From Acanthosepion pharaonis (Eukaryota; Mollusca; Cephalopoda; Sepiida; Sepiidae), in assembly GCA_903632075.3 (NCBI GenBank), contig CAHIKZ030001813.1:4383501-4447500 (forward strand): a DNA stretch of 64,000 nucleotides. Reading direction: 5' to 3'. Every line of letters starts with the position of its first letter. The first letter of the stretch is position 1. Position numbers and translations under genes: made by a program. Positions 1 through 12,121 of the stretch are shown piece after piece. The notes beneath the pieces are model-generated. The model saw nothing but the letters and a program-made list of their open reading frames with translations, ran no database searches and was not told the origin of the DNA.

Positions 1-540
1 AATGGTTGAAGGTTTGTTCGCGATTTCCTATTAAGAATTCATGAAGAATCAAAATTTTCTCCTTAGTTTTCTTTCCATTGATATTTAAATATGGCGCATT
101 TCTCCTCAATATCTAAAGCTCTGATAAGTATCTACTTCAACAGATGCCATGAAAAGACCATTATCAAAAGAGGTTAGTCTTTCAGATCGAGGTTTGTCAG
201 AAGGATAAGTTTGGTAAACTATCACTGACATTTGCATACAGTAATTGCATTACACGACGCAAATATATTTTGATATCTGTTTTTAACTATTGATTTTATG
301 AATTTCATACAGCATGATAAGTCTGTGACTTATAAACTACAAATAAGTCCCAGTTAAGTTAAATCTAGGACAATTCAACATTGATTTAGCAGTAGTTGCT
401 TAGTTGAAAATTTGCAAATTTTATAAGCTTTATTAATTTTGGAAAAACCTAATTAAATTGTCAGTAATTTTTTTCTATAAAAATGTCTTTAAAGAACGAA
501 TGAATAACTGATATAAAAATGAAAAGGATACATTAATTAC
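1..540. other. AT-rich non-coding stretch
   Basis: No gene, RNA or recognisable element. The same holds for 640-935. Confidence 0.6.
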
Positions 541-557
541 ACACACATACACACACA

Positions 558-638
<81 letters not shown>
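541..638. repeat. (CA)n(TA)n microsatellite
   Basis: A short CA run, then an uninterrupted TA run from 560 to 638. Confidence 0.97.
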
Positions 639-641
<3 letters not shown>

Positions 642-1013
642 GATTATATATATATAAAGGGCTACAGCAGTACGTATATAGTAAGCATTATTCCATTATT
701 ACCAGTATTGTAATAGTGGTTTTAGGATTCATTTAATAATAGAATTCATTTAAATCATTCAAATCATTTTAAATATTTCATTTTCATAATATTTATTATA
801 ATACCTTTTTTTATAACTTTTATTCCTTAAATAATGATAATAATAATAATAATAATAATAATAAATGTTTTGAAGATAACGAGGAGTGTAGGAATGACGG
901 GGACAAACAGTTTTAACATTTGAGGGATTGATGTTTATTATTGATATGTTATTATAATCAATACAACACGTTTTCTGTACATGTTTTGTTTTTTACTACT
1001 GTATACATATTTA

Positions 1014-1016
<3 letters not shown>

Positions 1017-1100
<84 letters not shown>

Positions 1101-1118
1101 GTGTGTGTGTGAGAGAGA
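1017..1118. repeat. (TA)n(TG)n(AG)n microsatellite
   Basis: TA to 1068, then TG with one CG interruption to 1110, then a few GA. Further CA/TA tracts lie at 1366-1412 and 1934-2032. Confidence 0.97.
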
Positions 1119-1127
1119 TAATGATAT

Positions 1128-1245
1128 TTATTTTTATATATCAAGAACAATATTGAGAAAAATATGGGACAAAATTGAAAATGTTTTTTCTTGTGACGCA
1201 TTACATTCTTTAGGACTTCATCGGACTAAATTTGTAATGTTTGTT
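1128..1245 (+). repeat. Interspersed repeat R-A, copy 1
   Basis: TATATATCAAGAACAATATT and GACTTCATCGGACTAAATTTG also occur at 14056-14160. Two copies, no coding sense, follows (TA)n(TG)n here. Confidence 0.65.
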
Positions 1246-1361
1246 GGTGCGGTATATATATGAAGATGGTTTGAAGATTGCCTTCAAACTCGGCGTTGAT
1301 CTCAGTGTCCACTTTATGTTTGTATATGCTCTATCCCTGATATTGAACTTAAGACTATATT

Positions 1362-1413
<52 letters not shown>

Positions 1414-1440
1414 GTGTGTGTAGGGATGTTAAGTGTTGAG

Positions 1441-1700
1441 GGTGTATATAACCACAGCTCAGTTAAAAACCAGTTTCCGTTCTAACGTTAAACGGGTTGG
1501 TCGCTAAGAGAGAAGCGCACATGGCACATAACTGACTGATTGAGGATTCATTTTACAGAAAGAGAAAACAGCCACGACTAAATTTTTCTTACAAGTTCAA
1601 CAGGTTGGATTTTTAAAAAATCTTTTACCTCATAAGATTTTATAAATTATCGTAAGTCCCTGGTGTCGTTAAACAGGTAAACCACTAAGTGTCTTTTAAT
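1441..1700 (+). repeat. SINE tail-like segment
   Basis: Contains ACATAACTGACTGATTGAGG, shared with the 3' end of the tRNA-SINE at 24290-24565. The rest is too divergent to place. Confidence 0.35.
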
Positions 1701-1787
1701 TGATTAATTGATTGTAAGAATAATTCCTTTTTTTTTTTTTAATTTTTTGCTAGTGACTATTGCATTATTAATTTGTTTTGGACATAA

Positions 1788-1929
1788 TAATTTTTCCAGC
1801 TGCACGCCCTACTATTCAACCCATAGATGGGATGAGAAGGGATGGATTCATACCTTTCCCATGGGTATTTACCGATAAATGAATGTAATGAACTCGACTG
1901 GAAATAGAACTCAACTTTCCGAATTCGCA

Positions 1930-1935
<6 letters not shown>
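1788..1935 (-). repeat. SINE fragment of the same body as the 5S-tRNA family
   Basis: Matches the central body and tRNA-like part of copies B and C (CCCATAGATGGGATGAGAAGG and the AACTCGACTGGAAATAGAAC block), without a 5S head. It abuts a (CA)n(TA)n tract at its tRNA end. Confidence 0.6.
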
Positions 1936-1999
<64 letters not shown>

Positions 2000-2032
2000 G
2001 TGTGTGTGTGTACGCGTACGTGTGTGCGTATG
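1934..2032. repeat. (CA)n(TA)n(TG)n microsatellite
   Basis: CA then TA then TG-rich sequence ending in a CG-containing stretch. The symmetrical CA..TG layout can fold on itself. Confidence 0.95.
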
Positions 2033-2034
2033 GG

Positions 2035-2925
2035 CGCGCGTATATTCTTAATTAATAACAATTAATTTAAACAAGTTTTATTAAAACTGACCGATAAGGT
2101 ATCTTTATTTTTTATTACATTTTTTGCTTGACTGTGTTTTTTGTTTGAGTAATGTCGACAAACTTTAGACATTATCATCAATGTTAATGTCATCAGTGTG
2201 ATATAGAAAAACATTTTTATTAGCTTCACTTACGCATTTTTGGAATGCTACGTTTGTAGTTTTGAAATACATATGCGTGCATCATAAACAGGTGACATAT
2301 ACTCAGGTGCCAAAATGGGAAATGTCATATTTTACAAAGAAACATTTGATTATGCATAACTTGAAAAGCTAATTTAAGATAACATTTTTTTTATATTCCA
2401 TCAAGAATCCAAATCTTAAGAAGTGCCAAGTTCCATGCTGAAAGAACATTTAAAAAATGCATTGTAGACATATGTTAAGCTGACAAGACATTTCAAGCCA
2501 TTATAGCGCTTCTTTGAAGAAGAAAAAAAATCTGTCTCCCTGTCTGCTTTGAAGAGGAGTGGCAAAACATTTCAACGATAGAGAAAAGAAGCCAGAAAAC
2601 ATTGTTGTTAGTGGCCAAAACCTAGCTGCCTTATGTGGCAGATACCTCAGCAGAAGATAGGTCTTATGAATTAAAAAAAAACTCTCACTGAACTAGCCAG
2701 GAAATTTAAAAATCAAAAACTCTTGTGGACGATAACTAGAAGATTTTCTGAACGAACTTCACTCCAGATGGTGTGTTATAAATCCCTGCTGAGTCTACCA
2801 AATTTCAAAGGCAGTTATCCCTTTGTCCCGGTTTTTTCACTCGGGAAGGAATGTTAACACGTCCCTACTTTTCTTCAGAAAATTTAAAAGGCTGTTGCCA
2901 CTTTATTCCGGTTTTTCACTCTAGA
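2035..2925. other. Unassigned stretch with a small direct repeat
   Basis: No coding sense. AATTTCAAAGGCAGTTATCC...CCGGTTTTTTCACTC (2799-2842) recurs as AATTTAAAAGGCTGTTGCC...CCGGTTTTTCACTC (2881-2921). Confidence 0.5.
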
Positions 2926-2926
2926 G

Positions 2927-3060
2927 CAGTGCTTCTCAAACTATCTGATGTGGTGTACCGGCTGTTTTCGTTTTTCAATTTGCGAGGGACAGGCAAGCGA
3001 AACTTTCCCCCCAGATGGGGGCTTCGGGGGAAAATGCGCTTAATTTTATTTTAGTTATGT
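2927..3060 (+). repeat. Possible hAT-type element end
   Basis: CAGTGCTTCTCAAACTATCTG resembles the 5' terminal repeat of hAT (Charlie-like) elements, preceded by CTCTAGAG, a possible 8-bp target site. The matching inverted end was not found nearby. Confidence 0.4.
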
Positions 3061-3344
3061 CATATCTCCGTACTAAACATGAGGACATGATGCCATATTC
3101 ATTCTAAGGCCAGTAATCATTGACCGGTACCATATTTATGCTACTTCTGACTACGCACTAGCCACGTCCGCAGCTGTGTTATTACAGACTTATCGCAAAA
3201 TTTGAAAATCTTCTAGCCAGCGAGATTATGGATCCAAGGAATCAAATGCTAACTTTAAAAAAATTGGCGCAAATATATGTGGCTATTCCTTTTTTCCAGT
3301 CCAAATTAGAAATATATGTTCATGAAAATGGTCTTTTGGTATTC

Positions 3345-3905
3345 CTAGGTGTCGTTCTTGAAAGAGGACGGTAAGCGTATTGGGCTGGCCAAAGACATTC
3401 CAAAAGCTGGACAGAGAACTGCAAGACAGGAGGATTTCTTTGGTAACAAAGAAAAGAATACTGAACTGTTACGTGACATCTGTCCTTCTTTACGGCAGCG
3501 AATTTTGGACGATTTCCTCAAAGAGGAAGAAGAGACTTGAGACAACAGAGATGTAGTTCTACAGAAGGATGCTGAGGATATCATGGACCGAGCGTGTGAG
3601 CAACGATGAGATCTTAGGTTACAAACAAGGAGGAGGCTTTTAGTTAATATCAGGGGGAGCCAGCTGAATTTTCTGGGACACATAATGAGGAAGGAGGGCC
3701 TGGAGAATCTGATACTCACGGGTCGAATAGAGGGAAAGAGAGACAAGGAAAACAATGCGTGATATATCTGGCGGACTTAAGCAATTGGATGACAGAACGT
3801 GGTCTGTGGGAGGAAGCAGAGGGAAGGAACTTGTTGAGAGCTGCAAGGAAGTTGGGAGCCATGATCGCCTACGTCCTAAAAGGACATGGCACATAAAAAG
3901 AAAAG
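3345..3905 (+). pseudogene. RTE-like LINE 3' piece (frameshifted)
   Basis: Shifting between frames gives the typical C-terminal region of this LINE's RT protein: a GVVLERGR-like start, ELLRDICPSL, QLNFLGHIMRKEGLENL (about 3660-3712) and a terminal KDMAHKKK near 3885-3900. Stops and frameshifts make it dead. It lacks the palm domain, as expected of a 5'-truncated copy. Confidence 0.82.
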
Positions 3906-4542
3906 AAGGTGTTGTTTCCACACAGTCACTCGCCACATCATGATGATGGTGTCGTCATACGCATTTCAGTTCACTCATTATATCATATTCGTTGATTGTA
4001 TAGCAATGACTTTTAATACGAGTGAGTATTTGAAAAATGTAACCATAATGAATATAAAACTAAAATGAATGCGTTAAAGAAACCTGAGACATATATCCCG
4101 GCAGTCTCTCGTGGCGTGGAATGTGAGTATCGTTCCTTTGTTTTCATGGAAAGTCTCCGCGTACCCGCAGACGATGGCACGTATGTCATATTAAATATTA
4201 ATCTTTTCTGTTATTTGCTTTGTGTGTATTTATAAAACTATTCGTGCATTACTTTTCAAGTCATAGAAATACATATGTACTCATATAAATATATTTATAT
4301 CTAGAGAAGAATCATATTATAATTCCCTTCTTCACATCATTCTTTAGTTAGCGCGTACGTTACGTCCTTGTATATAATGGACTCTTCCGTTTTGATCGGG
4401 AGAAATGGCGGAAAATAAAATAAAGGCTGAAATAAATAAAGTTCTTATCTCGGATTCATCATTTCATTTTAAACTCAAATGTCTTCAGTGGACAACAAAA
4501 AGAAAGGAATTGACCTTGCCGTTCCAATACTTTTTGAGCTGA

Positions 4543-4543
<1 letters not shown>

Positions 4544-4600
<57 letters not shown>
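4544..4600. repeat. (TA)n microsatellite
   Basis: Pure TA. A second TA tract lies at 5057-5094, and between them is AT-rich sequence with TTCCATTTCATCCTCAAGCG, related to the GTTTCATCTTCAGGCG of fold-back 1. Confidence 0.95.
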
Positions 4601-4605
<5 letters not shown>

Positions 4606-5052
4606 ATTAATCGATTTAAAATATGTTTTTTTCGCTACACAGTTCTAACCATGTTTCAAAAATGGAAGCTAAAAGCCCCGAATTTAATTTTGTAATTAAA
4701 TTAAAGACATTAGTTCCATTTCATCCTCAAGCGAATTTTGGAGTAACTTTTAAAATTACTGGGTTTTAAAGACACAGCTAAAATCATTATTCATGTTTCC
4801 AAGGTTACAAATGAATCCAATTTACTAGACGAGGGTTGTCTCGGTGTCTATATTTTAATGTATCAAGTATTGCTACGTTTTAGTAGTGGGTAGGGATGTA
4901 TTTTTCAATGAAATCTAACATCCGTTAAAAGCGTGTCGTCTGGATTTTTTAAAAATTTTATTGTTAACGGCTAAAATTCTTACGGCATTTTTTCCTCGTA
5001 TATTTAAAGATTTTTGGGGGTGTTTAGGTAAGAATTAAAAGTAAAAATATTT

Positions 5053-5089
<37 letters not shown>

Positions 5090-5096
<7 letters not shown>

Positions 5097-5215
5097 CACT
5101 TCGACGTATTGTAACGTTTAGCAAGTTTATCTCTCTAGATCAATTGCGACTGGATAGTGAGTTGGAGCCTTACTGTGCCTTATGTCACATCTAAGCTATG
5201 ATGCTTAGTAAATCA
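5090..5215 (+). repeat. Short tRNA-SINE, diverged copy
   Basis: TTGTAACGTTTAGCAAG (A-box region) and GAGTTGGAGCC (decayed B box), followed by the shared CCTTATGTCACATCTAAGCTA end. It directly follows a (TA)n tract. Confidence 0.65.
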
Positions 5216-5373
5216 CTATATATGAAGATAACTAAAAAAAATATCCGCATTTTCACCATAGCATAACTTTCGGTTTGTCATAATGTCTTCTGCCCATGCG
5301 TGTTTATTGTTGGTATTGTTGTGGTCACGTGATCGAAGTTTAAGTTTGATCCCGCCATTTTGACAGAACCAAA

Positions 5374-5432
5374 GAGAAGAAATTGTGAGGAGCCATGGTC
5401 ACCCTACGTCCTGAGGGGACACGGCATATAAG
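5374..5432 (+). repeat. RTE-like LINE extreme 3' end followed by (GA)n
   Basis: GAGGAGCCATGGTCACCCTACG and CTGAGGGGACACGGCATATAA are the end of the LINE seen many times here. The copy runs straight into a (GA) tract. Confidence 0.65.

Positions 5433-5434
<2 letters not shown>

Positions 5435-5498
<64 letters not shown>
5435..5498. repeat. (GA)n microsatellite
   Basis: Pure GA run at the 3' end of an RTE-like piece. Confidence 0.97.
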
Positions 5499-5499
<1 letters not shown>

Positions 5500-5500
<1 letters not shown>

Positions 5501-7195
5501 CCATTAAGGAATGTAAGTTTACATTGGATGGACATGGTCACTGAATTAGAGTTTGGTATTGTAAATAGTCAACGAAATAGTTTCGAATTTAACAGGGGAG
5601 AGACAATTATAATTCCATTCAAAAGATGCCAAGATAAATGCATAGAACTATTGTATATTCATGGACCAGGCGATTTTTTTAATCGTGCAGGTCACAACCA
5701 AGAAGCCTTAAACATAAGAACATATTCATGCAAGACAATGCTTTTAATAATTCTGATAAGTTCACTATACTTACAAAGAGACTAAATTAAATGAATGACC
5801 CCATCTTATCTATGTATTAATAGTTTCTCATGAGAGAGATTTATATGAGAATCGAAAGCAATATTCAGGCAAAATTCTCTGAGGTGTAATAAAAACTTTT
5901 GTGAGTAATGCTAATGTTGAAACGGTCTAAAAAGTAACAAATATATTAAAAAAAAGTTAACTAGTGGCTTAGAAAATTGAACAAAAATTAACGATAGAAA
6001 TATGATGAAGGTTATAGAATATCAAGTAGCGATATCAATTTGTAAAGTAAAATAATGTATTCCAGTATATGTAATAGTGAATTAGTCAAATATGTTTCTG
6101 GGGATTATATTAATTGGATTTATTTATAAAATAATCTGTCTGAACTTAGGGGATGGGGAGTTATCTTTATTTACATTATTTGCATTCGGACTAATTTCGC
6201 CTTCCTCCTTGTTATGATAATCTTATATTATTTGTTGTGCTTTGTCATTATAAAACTTGACATCTCCGAAACAATTACCAATATTTTAATAATCACAGTT
6301 ATTATAAGCTGAAATATCCTGTAGAGTTTATCATTGTCGTTTTTTTAATGTCACTTTTATTGTGAAAATATCGATTTACTTAATAAAATATAACATAGTG
6401 TGTTCAGGTCAAACTGATCCACTCTTTTCGGTTTGTAAAGCAACGCTTGCAAATAAACAATGAACCCAAAATATATTATTATATGTATTACATATGTCAC
6501 CTAATTTGAAATGTGTTTAGATAAAAAGTATTAATCGATTGATTAATATGATCGAATGAGTAGCTAAAATCTATTTATGACATAAACGGATTTCTTTAAA
6601 GAAACATAACATGTATTGTCGTATTTACCTTTTTAGTTACCAGGTAATAATACAGCTAGAATATAAAAAAATCCATCGCCATTTGGATTTGGTTCCAATC
6701 GCCGAATTTCAACAATGGCTTCACTAAATAAGACAAAACCTATTTTTGTTAAGAACATGTAATTTGGTTCTGCGATCAAATTTTACATAATCCATCTTTT
6801 GGCATGAAATAAAAATGAAAAACCTAACGTAAATTGTAAATATAACACAAAAATAGTAAAAAATAGAAACCTAACAACCAGAATGGATTATTCCCGAATG
6901 AAAACCAGATCACAATAGAAATACTAATATATCTATAAAAGATTAAATAAAAAAAACATGGCACCATTCTTAATGAGAGGCATTAACTTTATCATCATAA
7001 ATTATGGATGATCAACGGGTATCGCATATTTTACAATTGGAATTTTGTGTTCATTATATATAGTTTATCACTTAAACGTCATTTTTAGTGGATACCATAT
7101 TTGAGAAGACGCTAAGTTTATTTACCAAACAGTATATTTGTTTATTAAAATAATTATAATTTATTTATTAACTATAATTTTTACAAGGAATGGAT
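5500..7195. other. AT-rich non-coding stretch
   Basis: Only a diverged single-arm relative of fold-back 4 (about 6150-6210) is suggested. An 85-codon open frame at 5528-5785 has no recognisable match. Confidence 0.5.
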
Positions 7196-7197
7196 AT

Positions 7198-7480
7198 GAG
7201 AGGGAAACGTTTAGCCTGTGGTATTATTTAAAATTCGATATGGGCACCAGATTTGCTACCAGTTTTTGAGCCGCTGAGGAATCGTGTCAACTGATTCCAC
7301 CAAGAACTGTTGTGGTATGGAAGACATAACTTCTTGTATTTGGCCTTCAACCCTTCAAGTTCTTTCAAATTCTTGGTTTGATATAGTATACTTGCTCCTT
7401 TAACCAACCACTAAGAAAAAAAGTCATAGGGTGTTAAGTCAGAACTCCTGAATGGCTGGCCACTCATACATTAAATAGGA
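7198..7480 (-). pseudogene. Mariner/IS630-type transposase C-terminus
   Basis: Reading the minus strand across a frameshift gives WPAIQEF (for WPARSPDLTP in relatives), a decayed FFL.G, RSKYTISNQEFER, IQEVMSSIPQQFLVESVDTI, PQRLKNW and a GAHIEF end (7238-7255). The block order matches DDE transposases of the mariner superfamily. Stops make it inactive. Confidence 0.68.
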
Positions 7481-7522
7481 AGTTACTTTTCGCTCATCCT
7501 CTACATATAATTAACAACAACA

Positions 7523-7583
<61 letters not shown>

Positions 7584-7701
7584 TGCGCAGGTATGCAAAA
7601 AATAGAAAAGAACACGTTGGGTGCATAATCCGGAGTTCCTTAGCATTTTTGTTTTTATTTTAAGAAGACAGTGCTTTTATACAGAAGTAGAGCTTCATTA
7701 T

Positions 7702-8002
7702 AATAATATTTTTTTTCAAAAAACATGATTCCTTCGCTACTAAAAGAGTTCTCATTTTTCAAAGAATAAATATCCAAATAATTATTAAAATTAAGTTGAA
7801 TTGAGGTGATTAGTCCCGTTTCATCTTCAGGCGTAATCTCCTAAAATTATAGGAATTTCCTAAAATTTCGCTTGAAGATGAAACGGGACTAAACACCTAA
7901 ATTCAACTTAATTTTAATAATTATTTGGATGGTTTTGGCTCTCGTTTTTGACACATGAGAACTCTTATGTAGCGAAGGAATCATATTTTTAAAAAAAAAA
8001 AT

Positions 8003-8003
<1 letters not shown>
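7702..8003. repeat. Fold-back element 1 (arms about 145 bp)
   Basis: Left arm 7702-7850 and right arm 7858-8003 are reverse complements with few differences: CATGATTCCTTCGCTAC pairs with GTAGCGAAGGAATCATA, and GTCCCGTTTCATCTTCAGGC with the CGCTTGAAGATGAAACGGGAC region. The loop is only a few bases. The right arm runs directly into (TA)n at 8001-8080; another (TA)n lies at 7527-7580. Confidence 0.85.
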
Positions 8004-8079
<76 letters not shown>

Positions 8080-8198
8080 TATTAAAAACAATAAACATTT
8101 TATGAACATTTTATGATCATTTTTCTAAGGTAGAAATATAAAAATAAATATAATATACACAAAATGTCTATTGTTTAAAAAATACATTTAAAAAAAAC

Positions 8199-8307
<109 letters not shown>

Positions 8308-8390
8308 TTGGGCGTTTCTGTGGTTCAGCGGAAGAATGCTGAAAACACCATAGACAGTGCATGTGATTAACGAAGAATTTAAAAAAAAAA

Positions 8391-8645
8391 AAAATCCGAA
8401 AGAGACAGTTGAAATTTCTGGGATACATAATGAGAAAAAAGGACTTGGAGAATTTGACAAAAACAGAACATAATGAAGGAAAGAGTTACAGAGGGAAAAT
8501 GTATAATCGACCTAAAATCTTTGAGTCAATGGATGACAGATAAGAGAATGGAACGGATAGGAAAACATCGCTACGAAGTACGAAGTTTTAGGAGCCATGA
8601 TCATTGAAATACTGTAGGGACACTGTAGGTACATAAAAGAAAAAT
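8391..8645 (+). pseudogene. RTE-like LINE 3' piece
   Basis: Reads as decayed QLKFLGYIMRKKDLENLT near 8404-8460, then the ISQWMTD-like block, and ends with a GGACACTGTAGGTACATAAA tail. It carries stops and indels. Confidence 0.72.
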
Positions 8646-8942
8646 GCACCAGTGATTGTAATAAGTAAATGAAGAATTTACAAATCATCAGTAACACTGC
8701 GAATACCCATCTTCAATCTCGATTCCGATCTAGTTTCCTTAATAGTCAGCAATGGGGACAATTGATTGAATTATTCTAGCAGTGTTATCCCAAACGTCTC
8801 TCGGCTTTTTGCGTAGTTTTCTTTTAAATGTAGACAACACTGCACAAATAAAATAAAATTGTGGAGAGAAAGTAAAGAGTCGATTGCATTATTTTATCAT
8901 ATAATCGTTAGATTGAGAGTAATGTTTTTCCTCTTTCTCATT

Positions 8943-8945
<3 letters not shown>

Positions 8946-9016
<71 letters not shown>
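8946..9016. repeat. (TA)n tract left of fold-back 2
   Basis: Pure TA run that touches the left arm. The matching right-hand tract is 9356-9414, extended by (GATA)n to 9437. Confidence 0.97.
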
Positions 9017-9019
<3 letters not shown>

Positions 9020-9352
9020 AACCGGTTTGGTTGAATAGTTTGAACATATTATGTCTATTTTATTTTAATCTTCTCAAATTGAGGGATCAATTTCTTAATA
9101 TTGTTATTAAACTCATTCAGGAAGACGCCGTAGATTTTTCATTTATTTTTACTTTCAATTTCATCCAAGATCATCTTCAGGGGTGAATTGCTAATTGTCT
9201 TGTCTGGGAAAAAGAAAAGAAATGAAAAAACTACGGCATCTTCCTTAATGAGATTAATAACAACATTAAGACATTGATCCGTGTATTTGAGAGTATTAAA
9301 ATATAAATAAATACACATAATATGTCCAGATGTTTCAACCAATCAGGCTTTC

Positions 9353-9358
<6 letters not shown>
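9017..9358. repeat. Fold-back element 2 (arms about 145 bp) between (TA)n tracts
   Basis: Left arm 9017-9160 and right arm 9205-9358 pair along their length: ACATATTATGTCTATTT with the AAATACACATAATATGT region, and AGGAAGACGCCGTAGATTTT with the AAAACTACGGCATCTTCCTT region. A short loop of about 45 bases lies between. (TA)n tracts touch both outer ends (8946-9016, 9356-9414). Confidence 0.85.
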
Positions 9359-9416
<58 letters not shown>

Positions 9417-9599
9417 TAGATAGATAGATAGATAGATAAATACATAAGACAAATAATATTTATTGTATATTAGTTGGCCTTTCGGTATTTTTTACAGAAA
9501 GAGAACAAGTAATTAAATGTTTTATAGAAATACATGAAAAAGAACAAAAATGCAAATGTATTTAGCCAGAAGAGAAAATGATAGTATTTTTTATCGTAC

Positions 9600-9990
9600 A
9601 CCTCAGGTAATACGAGGCACAAGAACCACTCAAGGTAGTGGGTTACTAAATGGTATTGTTGTAAGAGTGTAAAAGAAGGAGAAGGAGGTGCATATTATGA
9701 GGATATGTAGGATAGATAATGGCTAATTCTAGAGATTAAGTTTGTAGTTTTGGGGGAAACGTCCTCTCGGGAAGAATCTGTTTGTTGATGCGATATACGT
9801 AGCATGGAGAGTCCTAGCTGTTAAGATCTGAATTCGTGGAACTAAGGAATATAGTTCTTCTGAACATTTGACAGAGTAAAGCAACATTTCGTCTGTGAGA
9901 AAGAGGTTGCCAGGAGGAAAATAATTTATCACCCACAAGACCGCATAATCCCTTTTGTAATCTGTCATAAAAAATTCAGACACAACAAAG
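9600..9990 (-). pseudogene. Jockey/CR1-like LINE C-terminal fragment
   Basis: The minus-strand frame reads CSEELYSLVPRIQILTARTL, FFPRGRFPQNYKLN near 9750-9880. This is the conserved end of the RT protein of this LINE class (LV.P....TR...FFPR...LWN.LP..). Confidence 0.72.
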
Positions 9991-10749
9991 AGAAGAACGA
10001 TTCTATGACAAAGTTTATTATGCAAATCAACATGATGATGATAAAATTGAAATTGTCGGAATGTATATTTATTTGAGCAACATTATGTTTTCTGTGTTCA
10101 GTTATTGAACACACCTAGCTCTTTTGGATCAAGTCACTGGATTACTTCAACTAACGATTTTATCCACTGAGCAGAGGTGAATAAAACCTTGGACAGTTAA
10201 CTTACTAAAGAGGGAAATAATTGAAACTGAGATATTCAGAAAAGGCATGGCACGTGGAACTAGAACAATCTACCCCGGTGGATGAAATAAAGGGTTCGGT
10301 TCGAAAATCCAACGTATATCACCCGATGTAGGTACAAAGGCTGAAACATCGTGAATAGGACAGTACAGATGCGGACAATACACTGAACAATGTAAATAGT
10401 GTAAATAACATTATTTGTGTTTCAGCTTATAATATTTTCCTTATTAATGATATTGGTATTAACTTGGTTAGGAGATTCAGTTTTCTTATGAAAAGAAAGT
10501 GTAATAATATTTTATTTATAAATAAATCCAATAGATATAATACAATGAAAGCATATATTTCATTATATGTGAATAAATTCATCTGTTATTGTTTTATATG
10601 TGTTCCATGACATTCTATAAACTTTATCAGTCTTTCATCCATTGTTTTTGATAACTTTAGTCATGTTTCTACTTAAACATTACTTGCAGCGGTATTTATC
10701 GCTTCTCAGAGAGTATGTTTGACCATTGTTATATAAGTTTCTTTTTTTT

Positions 10750-11126
10750 TTTTACAGTAAGGTTCAACCTGTATAAGGCCCAAGAGCCACGTGCAGTAGT
10801 GGGTTACGTCAAGGGGTAGTTTATATGGATAGGAAGGGAAGATAACAGTTAACTCTAGACTTGAACAGGTTGTAGTGATCGGGGAAACATCCACTTGGGA
10901 GTCTGTTCCACAGGGCGGGGGTTCGCGGGAAGAAGATGTTGGAGTGAGATTTACTTCTCGCCGATGAAATACAGAGTAAATGTGGGTGGTTTGCTAAAAT
11001 GTAAGTGCTATTATGGGTCCTAGCCGTCAAGATTAGACCTGGTGGAACCAAGGTATATCGTTCGCCCGAGCACTTTCTATGGAAGTAAAGATGAAGCAGT
11101 GAGAGAGTTGCTATATTCCGCATGAA

Positions 11127-11159
<33 letters not shown>

Positions 11160-11172
11160 CAGAGAGAGACAG

Positions 11173-11203
<31 letters not shown>

Positions 11204-11640
11204 CAGAGAGAGACAGAGAGAGAGAGACAGAGAGAGAGAGAGGGGGAGTGGAGGGTAGAAGATAATTCTTCTCTAGCAAGGACTCGCAGACGTTTTTGGA
11301 CTCTATCAAGACGGGCAGCTCCCGCCCAAATATGGCAACAGTATTCCATTTTCGGCCTGATCTGGCTCTTATAAAGGCAGAGGATAGCATGAGCAGTCAG
11401 GTACTTACTGGAGCGTTACAGGGAGCCGATCATTTTAACTGCATCATTAGCGATGGATAGTATATAAGTGTTCCACTTGAGGTAGGGTGCGAGCTTGATG
11501 TCTAATATTCGATCAAGGCAAAGTGCCTCCTCTTGAGGACGTCCGTTGAATAGTGTCTGGCGGTAGTTCTTGTTCTGATCGGCGGTGATGGAATGTAACT
11601 AGTGCATCTTTTCATGATATACAACTATTGGATTTAGACT
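10750..11640 (-). pseudogene. Jockey/CR1-like LINE, minus-strand copy with internal (GA)n
   Basis: In minus-strand order: RILDIKLAPYLKWNTYI, YKSQIRPKMEYCCHIWAGAA (11385-11310), RVQKRLRVLAREEL, a (GA/CT)n expansion at 11127-11243 that reads as SLSLS repeats, then KCSGERYTLVPPG, FFPRTPALWNRLPSGCFPDH and FKSRVNCYLP. This is the region after the RT palm. Its 11244-11540 portion is nearly identical, in inverse orientation, to 12303-12600. Confidence 0.85.
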
Positions 11641-12041
11641 TGAAGAGGCTGACTGTTATTCCATCAATTCAGTGCCTCTGAAACCTTTTTTTTTACCATG
11701 GTGGGCAATAACGAACTTTAGCTTGCATGAATATATTCCTTAGTATAAGGTTTTTTGTTTATAAACTGTAATGCTAATAAATAAATAAATAAGTAAATAA
11801 ATAAAAGCTTACTTTGAAAACACCTTGTTATGGGGTCCTCCCCTTTTTCATATAAGTGGACTCGACCAGAGTGTTACTTGGACTGCTGCCGTTAAATACC
11901 CAGAGTCAATCAGAATATACGGAGAGATTGGGAGATTGAGAAGAGATTGTGATTGAGTTGGAGGTAGAGTAATAGTGTGAGGTAACCACCTGTAGAAGTC
12001 AGTTACAAGCACGTAAACTCTAAGGAAGTCCTACTTCGAGA

Positions 12042-12121
<80 letters not shown>

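Noticed and set aside
10821..11390. 189-codon open frame with long Ser-Leu repeats
   Set aside because: It is the Jockey-like LINE fossil with a (GA)n expansion; the SLSLS text is the microsatellite, not a protein domain.
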